NCBI GenBank assembly: GCA_025667525.1
Contig: CM046876.1
Span: 27,925,224 to 27,989,223, forward strand
Length of the DNA: 64,000 nucleotides
Direction of reading: 5' to 3'
DNA from: Glebionis coronaria
Taxonomy: Eukaryota > Streptophyta > Magnoliopsida > Asterales > Asteraceae
In this document: positions 46,368 through 58,040 of the stretch, piece after piece
Numbering within the stretch: position 1 is the stretch's first letter
Layout of the letters: each line of letters begins with the position of its first letter
Program-made: the position numbers and the translations under genes
Notes under the pieces: model-generated
What the model was told of the DNA's origin: nothing
The model's database searches: none
What the model saw: only the letters and a program-made list of their open reading frames with translations

Positions 46368-46905
46368 TAATGTGTAATATCATCAGTGATATTTTATCAC
46401 CAGTGATATTTTTATTGTTTTATCACTAGTGAAGTATCACTAGTAATAAATCAATGAAATATCACGTTATTGTGTAATATCATAAGTGATAATTTATTAC
46501 CGGTGATATTTTTATTGTTTTCACTAATGAAGTCACTAGTAATAAACCAATGAAATATCACGTTACTGTGTAATATCATCGATGATATTTTATCACCGGT
46601 GATATTTTTATTATTTTATCACCAGTAATAAACCAGTGAAATATCACGTTACTATATCACCGTTGATATTTTTATTGTTTTATCACAATAAACCAATAAA
46701 ATATCACGTTATTGTGTAATATCACCGGTGATATTTTATCACCGGTGATATTTTATCACCGGTGATATTTCATTGTTTTATCACTAGTGAAGTATCACTA
46801 GTAATAAACCAATGAAATATCAAGTTACTGTGTAATATCACCGGTGATATTTATCATCGGTGATATTTTTCTTGTTTTATCACTAGTAATAAACCAATGG
46901 ATTTG
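46368..46905. repeat. palindromic minisatellite, about 100-bp unit
   Basis: Five to six imperfect tandem copies of a unit containing GTGTAATATCA, TCACCGGTGATATTT, TTATCACTAGTGA and AATAAACCAATGAAATATCA. Core words such as TCACCGGTGA and TCACTAGTGA are perfect 10-bp palindromes. Copy edges are blurred by internal deletions. Confidence 0.88.
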
Positions 46906-47471
46906 GACACACAGTTAATGTAAAATCATAAGAAAAGCAATGTGAACGGGAAGGAATGGAGATAAATCTGAATGGCAAAGAATGGAGGTTAAAACACAAT
47001 ATCGAGTCCATAGACGAAGATTGGTTAACCATCATTGGTAATATTATGAATCGGTTGGTTTTGAATCGTTTTTTTTCGAGATCGGTTGATTTACTAGTTT
47101 CTTCTTACTTTTTTGTGTTTATTTCATGATTTGCGCGACTATTTTGTGCAGATTTTGCGATTTTTGGTTAGGATTTGATGTGTAGTGTGTGTGTATTTTT
47201 ATGTGGGGGAGACGAGAATGGGAGTTTTGTTTCATATTTACATATTCAGTCCTTTTGTTTTTTTAAAGATATTTACATTATTAGTCCTTCCGTTTTTTTT
47301 TTCATTTGATCTGGTCCTTAACAATGAATGATCCAGATTGAGCCCTTGGATTCCACCAAAAAAGAGAGATGTTTAATAACCGGACTCGAAAGAACATACA
47401 AAATGTAGATTGAAGCTAGATAATTTTCATTTTGCATCAAAATATCTATTTTGTGTAAGCAATAAGTAATA
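46906..47471. other. intergenic DNA
   Basis: About 570 bp, T-rich, with GT-rich stretches. No gene or element recognised. Confidence 0.55.
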
Positions 47472-47482
47472 CTAGGATTTGT

Positions 47483-47512
47483 GCCCGCGCTCCGCTGCGG
47501 CGGAGGGCGGGC
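47483..47512 (-). repeat. Helitron 3' hairpin
   Basis: GCCCGCCCTCCGC-CGCA-GCGGAGCGCGGGC type stem-loop on the minus strand with one internal mismatch, seven bases before the terminal CTAG. Confidence 0.75.
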
Positions 47513-47689
47513 GTTTTAAAGAATCGAATTTGTCATGAGTCATCGACGAAGGCCGATAAAGTGATTCACAGAGAATAATATAGATGTTGTAGGAAAAAAC
47601 ATACAGGTTGTTTCACGTTACACTATATGTGCTGAACATTTAAAAACAGTTTCTTGCAATAAAAATACAACATTACTTTCTTGTTCTTC

Positions 47690-47810
47690 GAAATGGTACC
47701 CATTTCCGCGACAGTTTAATCTCAACAGGTTCATCCACATCTCTAACTTCTATACCATTTGCTATCAATATACTGCCTCGTTGGCGAGCTACTTTGTTTC
47801 CTTTTCATCC
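47690..47810 (-). other. possible captured exon of unknown function in the Helitron
   Basis: On the minus strand an open stretch reads VARQRGSILIANG, EVRDVDEPVEIKL, SRKWVPFRR. It looks protein-like but I do not recognise the family, and the frame ends soon after. Flanking sequence is noncoding. Confidence 0.3.
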
Positions 47811-50697
47811 TCGTCTTTGTCTAATGTTTCATCAATGGAAACCGGTCATCATGAGAATCTGTCCACACATAAATCAAACAGGTCCTAATCAATGGAATGC
47901 TAAAATTTGAAGGAACAAAAAGACAGTTTGATTATGTGACTCAGAACAGGCCAACCAAACCCTTAATTTAAACAGGCCGTAATCCAAATTGGGTCGAATT
48001 TGATGCCACAATTATAATCAATTATACAGCCCCTAAGGCTGATAATCAATGTATCTATTTTCTGTGAAGGTTGATAATCAATGTGTCTATTTTCTGTTAA
48101 GGTTGATAATCAATGTGTATATGATCTGTATTCACCATTACGGTTGATAGTCAATGTGTTGATTTCTGTGTTAAACATGCATATATTGTATAGACAGAAA
48201 GTAAAGAGAGATACCTTGCAACAACAACGGAAGAAGCATTTGTAAACTGCCAAATCATTTAAAGTTGGTGGCCATCCCATCGATCCATGTTATCTTGCAT
48301 TTTTTTGAATGTATGCTGACATTTCTTCACCTATGCCTCCACTGTAAACAAAGCTAAGTTACCCATTACGCACAAAAAAAGTTAGAAAGTACTTTCAGAT
48401 CAATAAAGCTCCAAAAATAGATTAAAAATTGAACTTATATCCAAAAGCTTCTGAAGACTGGCCAATTCCAATATGCACTCGACACTAAAAACAATAGGCA
48501 TGACCAGAAGGTAGTCAAGATATTTATTTATATCGATCTGCTTATTGTGTCTATCAAATTGCAAAGAAACTATATATTTATGTGTTAGTGAACTAAGCCT
48601 TTTGGTCCGTTACAATGTCAAACTGCTTATATGTTAGAAAATCATTTCAACTAAGCAATCTCAAGCCGATGATTATTTTTAATAGCGAATGTGTAATAAA
48701 ATTCAATGTAATGTTGGTATTCACTTCTGCCTATTCAATTTCAAATAAGCAATCAGAAGCTCATTATGCTCGAATCTCAAACTCAATGGAAAATATTCGT
48801 AATGCTTCACTACAAAAAAAAACTCACCAAGGGAGTTACTCGGTCACAATTAAGAATAGGCAAGTGCAAACTAACCGCAACATGAACAAATCAAGCTGGA
48901 TTATATTGATCTTAATCAAGTACATGGAACTCTAGAAACACATTGCTTTAATATTCAAGTGTCACCCAAATCTTAGGTATGTTCGAATCAGAAAGCTCAA
49001 AAGTGTAGTAATTAAATGTCAAATAAGCACGATATGATGAGACTTACTATTGGTTGGCCGAATAACCCAAAGAAACGGACACGACTTCGTTCTTAACTTC
49101 GTCGTTCTTGTCGGTTGACCGCCTCCCATCTTTCTGGTGACCAGAGTTATGCGTGGTAGTTGTGATGAGCGGATCTGCGTTGTGCGGAGTTTTTTTTATG
49201 TAGGTACCTTGGTGGTACACTAAATAACCTGAATGCAAAGAGAGGCGAATCTTTTTGTTAGAATTACGCAAACACCATAGGTATTATATTTTTTTAAAAG
49301 TATCCCAAAACTGAATCTTTTGGGTCTGTGTGTTTTTTTTACTATCGCCTAACATTTGCAAACTTTTTATAAAAGACTTATAATGGCATAAACTCATTTA
49401 AACTTCTGATGGTGTGCATATCTGCACATTACATCTATCCCACTATAATGTTCCATTGGCATAGACGTGAAGTCAACCGTATTCATACTTAGAAGATGTA
49501 AAAAAACTATTTTTACCTTATGCTGAATTGGCCTCTCCGACATACTCGCAATCTAATACGCGACAAAAGTGAACACATGAAAGAAAAGGACATTCCAAAT
49601 AAATAAAGTGATCCATTGAGGCATAGCAAGAAGGCTGAGGTAATCACAGTGGGTTATTTTGAACAAACTAAGAAGGCCAAGTAGTCACCAAGAAGCTACG
49701 AATTGACTTCGTCATGTTGATTAATCTCGTTAGACCCGTCCTACAATAAAATGAAAAAATATAATCCACCAAAATCCATAAATAAAATCCAAGAAACTTT
49801 ATAAATTAAAAATATTTTACACTTTCATAATCTTTACTGAGAACATACGAAAACTCATAAGGCTGTTTGTATCAGTATTATAGCGCTAATAAACTCTGCA
49901 TATATATAGGTATGTAGTGTCGATTTTCTTTATGGTATATATCATATTGGTAGACATGTTGTTTTAAAAAAGGCATATCCCAAACACAAATTCTAAGACC
50001 CAAAAAGGCATATCGATACAGAACTATCATGCGGGTTATGCTATAATTACTAATTTAAATGAATATGATTAAATTAAACTAACTTACTGGTGTGGTTTAT
50101 TGTGACTAACGTGTTTTCAACTTCTCATCGCGGATCATGATCCTATTCACTCCCGTGAAGGCATTTTGCATTCGGCAACTGCAATAAATACACATAACAT
50201 GCAACCTATTAAGGATGGTGGAATTGATACATCGACATGCTTATTATACCACATGATAAGATAATTGTAAATGGTTGTTCATCAATATACGGGTAAGTTA
50301 CTAAAATGGGAGTGAAGCATGTAAAAATAAATGTGCGTGGTCATATATAGAGACATAGTACAACGAGTTTAACCTAGAATATGTGCACCATGTAGATCTG
50401 CACTGAGAAGACATTGAGCCGTTTGACCTTTCCTGAAGTCGCATGTCCATTTCGAGACATTATAAACTGCTTAATTTTGCCTTCTAGGACTAAAATTTGA
50501 CCTCTCTAGTGAAAAGAGAATCCTTACCCAATGCTCTTTAATAGTTGTGTTATGTAACCTTTCCACATTTCATGCATTGGATTGAACATTTCAAAGCTGT
50601 AACAAAATACAAACAGAAACGATCTTTCAGAAATCTGGTTCAACCTGGAAACAAAAACCAAATGATACAAAAAATATAAAATATAGACGTGAAATAC

Positions 50698-50997
50698 TCA
50701 CTTCCAGAGCTCTTGAGGCAAATACAACGATCGGAGTTTCTTGAGCTGTTTCATGGACCTGTGATTTTTTGATCTCTTTGAGTGACTTTGAAAAGCCTTT
50801 GTAAGTTCCATGCTAAAAGACATCTTGCGTTCTTGTACTATATTATCAAAATGGACCCGATTATCAATTTTCATTGCTCTAGAGCCTTGCATATAATTCC
50901 GAGCAAAATCGCCACGCTGTAGAATTTTATGCAAGATCTCGTCAACCACATTCACCTGCATAAGTTCATGGTATACTGAAATAACAGTCCAACTCAT
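50698..50997 (-). CDS. hypothetical ORF (99 aa) inside the Helitron
   Basis: I do not recognise it. A 99-codon frame with a basic C-terminal half (SHSKRSKNHRSMKQLKKLRSL). No known domain, no good promoter and no homologous neighbour. Could be a fragment of a captured gene or a chance ORF; included because it is the most protein-like frame in this part of the element. Confidence 0.2.
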   Translation of the reverse strand: MSWTVISVYHELMQVNVVDEILHKILQRGDFARNYMQGSRAMKIDNRVHFDNIVQERKMSFSMELTKAFQSHSKRSKNHRSMKQLKKLRSLYLPQELWK

Positions 50998-51308
50998 ATT
51001 TTTAGCTAAGAATATGATAGAACATAAAGCAAAAGATAATCACCTCATGGCAAAAACGTTATTAAAGCTAGCTTCTCAAGTATCATATGGCACTATTTAT
51101 AAACTTTAATAAGAAAGAAGCACCACAAAAGCCAGCACGGGATTGTCGCACACCCATGCTTATTGCTGCACGATATAGACAGCGACAACGAAAGAAATAG
51201 GGGCATCAAAACCCTTTAGCCAATAACCGGAAATAACAATGTGCGAACCACATATAAACATGTGCTTATCACAGCATATACCAAAAAATGGGGAAAAATA
51301 TACTGAAG

Positions 51309-52400
51309 GCTCAGATATGACAACCTTCAGGGAAAACCTGACACACTCGCATGGCTGCAGCCTCAGAAGGTTGACCCGCCAAGGTCCGTGCGATCTTTGG
51401 TTTACCCTGGGCTGGTCTAGGTCATCACATCCTCGACAATCGCACACAACACCACATACAACCAGTTTCGCTGCACGCATTGTACGGCTGTGGCTGATGT
51501 TTTAGCAATGAACAAAAACCGATTCGCTTAAAGGTAAACAAGCTGAGATAGAGAGTGAATCAAGCAAAAGAATATACTGCCGCTATGGGTCCACCCCCGA
51601 CCACACACAAAAAACATGTGCAACCATAATATTAATCAAGAAAAGAGAACAAAAGTTGCAATAAAATGCATCACTTGCGCTTATAATTTCGGGGAAAGCT
51701 CAAAACATTGAAGAACAATAAGTCCTTAACATACTTAGCGTATGTCACGATCCCACTTCATCTAAACCCACTGAATTCCGCCACTTGTAATCTCTTCAAA
51801 CCAACCAAAATTAATACTAAATTCAACATTCATAAATGAACAGCGTATCCAAGCATATTTTGTTAAAAAAAAGGGGAAAGCTTATATCATTATTTACCAC
51901 ATATTGAAGAACAACGACTCGACAACTGATCAAATCATATACGATCAAGAGAACGAAGACAGTAGGCTCAGATAGGGCAACACATAGGAATAAGATGATA
52001 CACACGACATAGCTGCAACGTCAACAGGTTGCCCCGCCAAGATCCGTGTAATCTCACCCTCAACCCGGGCCGTTCAAACTCATCACAGCCCTCGTAATTA
52101 ATAAGCACGGCTACAAACTTAATAATTTACCCCGCAAAGAGTCATAAAACCACAACACTAATCAAAACTGTTCACTCTGATCAAATAACATACTTTCAAG
52201 ACAATCAATAGGTTAGGCTCAGATAGGGCAACACATAAGAATAGGAGGATACACACGGCATGGCTGTAACCTCAACAGGTTGCCCGCTAAGAACCGTGTA
52301 ATCTCAACTTCAATGGCCCATTCAAAGTCATCACGTCGCTAGTAATTAATAAACACGGTTTCAACATTAGTAATTTGCCCTGCAAAGAGTCGTAAAACCA
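51309..52400. repeat. three dispersed copies of a 120-190 bp module
   Basis: Copies begin at about 51309, 51967 and 52213 with GGCTCAGATA, followed by a CATGGCTG/CATAGCTG block, CAACAGGTTG or AGAAGGTTG, then CCGCCAAGRTCCGTG. Copies 2 and 3 also share GTAATTAATAARCACGG and GCAAAGAGTC. They are diverged, so the duplication is old. Confidence 0.75.
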
Positions 52401-52809
52401 CAGCTCTCATCAAACGTGTTCAAAACACACGACTAATGGTAAACAAAAGCCATGATTCCCTAAGTACATGATGGCCCAAGTGTACATCGGCCATTTCTGT
52501 ATTCGAGATGTAACCATAACACAAACAAATATTCGACCCGTCGCGGCTGCAAAGCGAATGACTTGCCACGCCAGGCGACGGGTTATATCAATGCTGTCAA
52601 ACAATCAAACGGCCGAGGAACATTCATAACAATGACATATTTCAAATCACGGCCCCAAAAATGATAAACTTAAGAAACACACAAATGAATCAGTATAATT
52701 AGCCACGAACAAAATGAAAGCCAAAACCTGACCAGCCAAGATCATCACTTTCAAGCAATGCATAGGAGTTGTGATTCCTACCTAATATCATGTTTATAAT
52801 TGCGGTTTC

Positions 52810-53190
52810 CATGAAACCCTAAATCATTGGCACCCATTCATATCAAACCCCCAAAATCATCACATGAAACCCAGAACAAATCAGCTAGGGTTTCCAGCAA
52901 ACCCATTCATATCAACGAATAACACTAACTAGGGTTTCCATTAGGATTAGGATTTCATACCTTACACCAATATTTTGATTGGTTGAACCATTGCATCAAT
53001 TATGCGCTAATATACAGGATCGGTACCCATTCGTATCAAACCCACAAAATCAATTATACGCCAATATACATGATCGGTGCCCATTCATATCAAACCCCCA
53101 AAATCATCGGATGAAACCCAGAATGAATCAACTAGGGTTTCTAGCAAACACATTCAAATCAACGAATAGCATTAGGTTTCCATGAATAGC
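52810..53190. repeat. short tandem-like repeats near the Helitron 5' end
   Basis: Repeated words: CCCATTCATATCAA, CCCAAAATCATC, GATGAAACCCAGAA and CTAGGGTTTC, in two to four partial copies. No function assigned. Confidence 0.65.
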
Positions 53191-53498
53191 TCATAAACAC
53201 CACGGTCATAGGGTTTCCATCAAAACCTCATCAAACACCCCCAAAATGATAATTTTTTAGAGAGAGAAACAAATAGTGAGAGAGGGGATCAATCATTTAA
53301 TTCATTTTCAAGGGGAAGTTGTGAAGGGGCAAGCCACAATTAATGAAGAGGCGTTTGAGGGAGTACTGTGTGTGAGAAAGGCGGGTTACATCACACAAAG
53401 TTGACTTGTGTGAAAGTTCGAGAGAGTGGTGGATTAATATTGTGAGAGGAGGAATGTGAGAGATAGCAAGCAAAAGTAATAAACAAATGGGATTGTGA

Positions 53499-53532
53499 GG
53501 GGATCACTGTTCCTAGGGGAACGTGATTCCCC
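53499..53532. repeat. inverted repeat next to the Helitron 5' end
   Basis: GGGGATCACTGTTCC and GGAACGTGATTCCCC around a TAGG centre form a 15-bp-arm hairpin about 20 bp inside the candidate 5' terminus. Confidence 0.75.
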
Positions 53533-53603
53533 TCTATTATAAGGTATACAATGGGACTTGTGTAGACAATAATTTAGATATAATAAATTACCAATAAATG
53601 ATA

Positions 53604-53772
53604 GAGCATTGCTATATCCTTCTACCAAATCATCCTACTTATCTTCCTACACTCACACTAATATAATATACATTTTCTCCACTTATTATCTCTTTAAATC
53701 TAAACCTTCAATTATGCCACTTGTCAAGATCTCGTGTGTAGGAGGATTTGTAGGAGGTTTTTGTAGGATCCC
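53604..53772. mobile_element. small MITE (169 bp)
   Basis: AAATGATA flanks both sides (53596-53603 and 53773-53780). The ends are imperfect inverted repeats: TATCCTTCTACCAAATCATCC on the left versus ATCCTACAAAAACCTCCTAC on the reversed right. An 8-bp duplication suggests hAT, but the family is not certain. Confidence 0.55.
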
Positions 53773-53859
53773 AAATGATAAGCTATAAAATAATCGGTCA
53801 AAGTTTCAATGAGTGACTTATGTGCAATGAATTACTTATGGAATGGCTTACGTGGTTTA

Positions 53860-54128
53860 ATTCGCTCAAGTTTCAAAATGTGATTACAGATTACAGATTA
53901 CTTGGAATGGTTTCGAAATAAGACGGTTTTTTGGTCCAAGTGTCCGAGAAAAGATGTTGTTTTCGAAAGTATAATTTGTCAATCTTTTATGTGGTGTAAA
54001 TCGAGATTTAAACGTAGTCTCACTTGGTTAGATTAAATTGAGAATCATTTACTTGTTATTTTGTTATTTTTTGGGTTCTAGTTTGATGCCAGCCCCTTTT
54101 GGAAAAAGTCTATCGTTCAAAAAAAAAA
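53860..54128 (+). mobile_element. LINE 3' fragment with A-tail
   Basis: Frame with ESIICQSFMWCKSRFK followed by SLTWLD, matching the C-terminal end of plant LINE ORF2, then a 3' UTR ending GTTC plus 11 A. The 5' end is truncated and no clear TSD is visible. The ATTACAGATTACAGATTAC run at 53885 is a short tandem. Confidence 0.6.
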
Positions 54129-54915
54129 ATTAGAACGAGTGAATATATATGATTACATAATATTTCCACAATATAAAAAAAAAGCAACCTTAAACTCCCT
54201 CTAACGAGCCGAATCTTTATTAAGCATAGTCTAGAAGTATATGATTTATTATTTCTTTGATTGGTTACTAAAACACTTCCTTTATTTTCTAAAAGTATCT
54301 CTGAATGATAAACTTTTTTAATAATTTTTTGCAATAAATTTTAATATATTTTATATATCAAAAAGTCATGTATGAAATTTAGTCCAATGCAAAACGTGGT
54401 TACTAAAAGTTTTTTGTTTGAAAAATTAATAAATGTAAACTAATACTCCGTAATATATTAGAATAGAATAAAAAGTTTTTGCTTAAAAACTTTTAGTTTG
54501 TTAAATCTTTAGGGAAAAAACATTTCTTTTAATTATTGACATAATGCAAAAAAGTAATATAAAACCTTTTTAAATAATAAAAAGTCATTTTATAAACTTT
54601 GCATTAGAAATCCTCTAAGCAAACGTTTTCAAGGGATTATTTTAACTTATCAAATGATAGAAGGTTCTTCCTTCAATTTAATATACTCAATAGTTACCAT
54701 TCATTCTGCTGTTACATCGTCGTTTTCACGTGGTCTACCTTCCTTGCCCATTCTTGAATACTCGTCATGTTCAAAGTCTTCACCAATAATTGATACGATT
54801 TTGGTGACATATATGCATGGTTGAAATGTCAATCTGAGAACATAACGTACATATATGGAAAACTATAAGGTGTTTTTTATATACATGTGTGATAATGTTT
54901 GAACGATATAACACA
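54129..54915. other. intergenic DNA
   Basis: About 790 bp, AT-rich. A possible coding-like stretch on the minus strand at about 54700-54810 is too short to call. No element boundaries recognised. Confidence 0.5.
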
Positions 54916-54924
54916 TTTAAAAGT

Positions 54925-55487
54925 GAGGAATTCTACACCCACAAAAAATTTACAAAATTTTATTCACAAAATGATTTGGCAACAAGTAGTGGAGGGTGAA
55001 TAAGAAGAAAGAGAAAACAAAATACAACATGATTGGACCACTACACATACCATTTCATTTTGTGGAAATAATTTTGTAAATCTTTTGTGGATATAGGGGG
55101 TGTTTGGTTAAGCTTATGAGTTGAGTTAGGCTTATATTATATAAGCCATTTATGGCTTATATATAATAAGCTTATAAGCCCAAATTTAGTGTTTGGTTTA
55201 GCTCATCAAAATTAATAAGTTAAATGACAAAAAAGTCCATGAGTATTAAATGATGTATTTATTAAATGTGGGGTATAAAAGTCTTTTTATATGTTATTGT
55301 TATGTAAGCCCACCTTTTGTTATAAAAGCCTCACTTTTATGGCTTACCAAAACACCCACATATAAGCTTATAAGCCCACTTATATAAGCTTAACCAAACA
55401 CTTGGTTTTAGCTTATAAGCTTATATAAGCTAATAAGCTTATAAGCCCACTATATAAGCTAAACCAAACACCCTCATAGAATTTCTC
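54925..55487. mobile_element. Mutator-type MITE (180 bp) interrupted by a Tourist MITE
   Basis: A 9-bp TTTAAAAGT flanks at 54916-54924 and 55488-55496. The ends GAGGAATTCTA and reversed GAGAAATTCTA match, and the similarity continues for about 50 bp inward (CCACAAAARATTTACAAAATTWTT). Without the inserted MITE it is about 180 bp. Confidence 0.8.
55096..55475. mobile_element. Tourist-like MITE (380 bp), intact
   Basis: GGGGGTGTTTGG...CCAAACACCCTC, flanked by ATA (55093-55095 and 55476-55478). Same family and same length as the split copy at 14449/29443, in opposite orientation. Inserted in the right TIR of the Mutator-type MITE. Confidence 0.9.
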
Positions 55488-55507
55488 TTTAAAAGTTGAC
55501 TAATTTG

Positions 55508-56106
55508 TGTTGGGTGGCCCCAAAATCAATTTATATGTTTCAAAGTAAAGGGTACTACCCGGCCCAAGGGTACTACCCGTATCCGGCCCATCACATATGG
55601 GTGGGATAATGTCAGTCAGGCTTATGGGCTTGAATGAACAGTAACCGCACACACATGTGCGGCCCACGGCCCGGTACGGCCGACACGGCCGACATAGGGT
55701 TAGACAGAATAATATTCTGTCTAGGAATATCTTTACCCCAATAAGAGAGGATATTCACTACCAGAATTAGAAGATAACAATCATTCTAATTCTGGTGTTT
55801 ATCTCTTCCTTGGGGCCGAAGGATCAGTGAAAGCCCACTAGGGTTTCACTGCCTATAAAAGGAACCCCCAAGGGTTCCACAAAGGTATCACAATTCTCTC
55901 TAAACTGATATATAACCCTAAATCGATTACTTACTCTCACGCCGGAGTCCAATCGTGGGAAACCTTCCCACGGTAAGCTTAACGCGTGTTGTTTAGTGTG
56001 CAGGATCCCAACCAGACGATTCACTTGGTGCAGGAGCCGGTACCCAGCTAGCCCGGATTAAGCCTAATTCGGGTCTAACAAGGATCAACCAACTTTTGCA
56101 TCAACA
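55508..56106 (+). repeat. 5' LTR of the Retand-type element
   Basis: TGTTGGGTGG...CATCAACA, 599 bp, with short inverted ends TGTTG/CAACA. The TATA box CTATAAAAGG is at about 55853-55862. The 3' edge is fixed by the PBS; the 5' edge is inferred from the TG rule. Confidence 0.75.
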
Positions 56107-56108
56107 AG

Positions 56109-56125
56109 TTGGCGCCATCCGTGGG
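56109..56125 (+). other. primer binding site of the Retand-type element
   Basis: TTGGCGCCATCCGTGGG, two bases after the LTR, of the type used by Tat-lineage gypsy elements. Confidence 0.8.
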
Positions 56126-56169
56126 ACTAGTAACACTAAGCTAGAACAAAATCTCATCTCAAACCTCCA

Positions 56170-58040
56170 ATGACGAAGGGACACCCGCCGACTAACCCCA
56201 GGAATGTGAATCCTGGGAACCGGAAGTCCCAAGGGGAGGGGATTCTCATCCCCAACCAGTCACCTAACCGCCCCGTGGGCGGGCTGGGTAACCGTAGCGG
56301 TTTTCAACCCGCAGGGGTGACGAGCACGATCTCGGTGACACCCCCACCCACTTCAACCTTGGATAATCCTGATCCAGGGAGTGCGCCAGACCCTCCTAAC
56401 AAGGAACCACGCAGACCTTCCACGGAGGAGGAAGTGGAAGCCCTACCACTCAGTGAGGAGGATCTTACTCGAGTTCTCACTCAGAATTTTGAAAGGATCG
56501 TCCCAGGGATCGCATCAAGATTAAGTCTGGGGAGGAACCTCCAAGCCCGACTCAACTTTGGCGACAGTGGACCATCCACCCCTTCCCAAAACCGGAGAAA
56601 AAGGAGGACTCGGCCTCAAGAGCAGGGAACCTTCGAGGAAAACCCTCAACCCCGGAATGTGTTTGAACGCATAGGGGATCGCATCATGCAAGAATTAACG
56701 CAGCCTCAAGATGGAGAAAGGTCGGATGGCTCACCCGAGCGGCCAGAGCGAGAGCTGACCAGAACCACACGCCGCCCAAGTGTGTGGGATAGAATGAACA
56801 CAGGGAGGAAGGCTCCTGGTTCGTCTCAAAAAAATGGCCCCTATTCAAAAGGCGGGGCACCGCCGCCGTCCCCAGATCCGTCTGGGGAGGACTCAGATGA
56901 CCATCCGCCCAAACGCCGCCGGCCTAGGCGCACGCCTCCACCACCAAACAATGATGAGTATTATGGTGGCCCCTACTATCGGGACACGGAAGCAGAGGAC
57001 CTCTCGCGTCCGTGGTGTGAACCATGGGATGACCCTAGGCTCACACGGCCATGGGCTGATCCCAGGGAAGACCCGTTTACCCTCCGCATACGGAACTATT
57101 CTGAGGACACCAAACGTCGCATGCCGGCATGTATCAAGACGTATGATGGATCCGGTGACCCTGTCGATCACCTCAAAATATTTGACACCCAGGCTAAAAT
57201 TGAGCGATGGCCCATGCCTATATGGTGCCAAATGTTTAATTCGACCTTGATTGGAAACGCTCGCGACTGGTTCGAGGCACTCCCCCCACGGAGCATTGAT
57301 AGTTTCACGGAACTACGCACTGCGTTCGAAAACAATTATACTCAAAGGAAGAAGTATAATAGGGATCCGGTCTCGTTGGCAACTGTCAAGCAACGGCCGG
57401 GGGAGTCCACAGAAGCCTTTACTGAGCGCTTCAATGATGAGTGCACACGCACGAGAACCATGCCAGAGCTCCTGAAAATCTCTGACTACATGCACGCCAT
57501 AACAGACAGAGAACTGATCAGGCGTCTCAACGACAAGCGCCCAGAGAGATATGATGACCTCATGGAAAGGGTCAGAAATTTCATAGAGGGAGAGACAGCT
57601 GTTGCCGCAGCCTACCCATCCCGAGGAAATGGGTACCGCTCAAATGACCAGTCCCGGAGACAGTCGGGCGGCCAAGGCAACCAGAACAATAACAAGGGCT
57701 CGGACTATAAGAGCCAAAGCAAAGGCGGACGGTCGGACGACAAGTTCACCCCCTAAAGATGTCCTACCGGGAGATCTTGTTGACTGAAGGGGCGAACTTT
57801 CCAAGGCCTCCCCCAATGACAACACCCCCGGAACGTCGGCAGGGAAGTCGCTTCTGCGAGTTCCATAATGACAAAGGACACGGCACGGAGGAGTGTATCC
57901 AGCTGAAGAAGCATATTGAGTCGCTAATCAAATCAGGCAAACTCAAGCACCTGGTTAAGGATTGGAAAGACGGAAAGGACAATAACAAGAAGTATGATAG
58001 AAGGATCCCCAAAAGGACAAGCCTTCTACCATATACATGA
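56170..58040 (+). pseudogene. Retand-type gag, frameshifted
   Basis: The ATG at 56170 opens a 528-codon frame: a disordered Pro/Arg/Asp-rich N-terminal half (to about residue 310), then the retrotransposon-gag fold (KTYDGSGDPVDHLKIF, about 320; ARDWFEALPPRSI; FTERFNDECTRTR) and an Asn/Ser/Gly-rich tail. It stops at 57756. The homologous sequence goes on in another frame (57759-58040: MSYREILLTEG, a Cys-His motif CEFHNDKGHGTEEC), and the junction is a run of five C where six would keep the frame, so a 1-bp loss is likely. Gag forms the capsid that packages the element RNA. Confidence 0.88.

Larger units (their letters stand above)
47472..53551 (-). mobile_element. probable non-autonomous Helitron
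   Basis: On the minus strand the 3' end has a GC-rich hairpin (47483-47512), seven bases, then CTAG followed by T (47475-47471), the Helitron 3' terminus. A candidate 5' end, TTGTATACCTTATAATAGAGG preceded by A, lies at 53551; a canonical 5' TC has become TT. No target duplication is expected. About 6.1 kb with no Rep/helicase ORF. The interior is UTR/intron-like with repeated modules. The 3' end is well supported, the 5' end is tentative. Confidence 0.6.

Noticed and set aside
46368..46905. CRISPR array or centromere satellite
   Set aside because: Plant nuclear DNA; repeats are imperfect, adjacent without unique spacers, and only five to six copies. A centromeric satellite would be far longer.
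51160..51480. 106-codon minus ORF inside the Helitron
   Set aside because: It overlaps the first copy of the repeated module and is not conserved as a frame in the other two copies.
54700..54810. Short coding-like stretch on the minus strand
   Set aside because: Two frames look equally plausible and neither matches a family I know.
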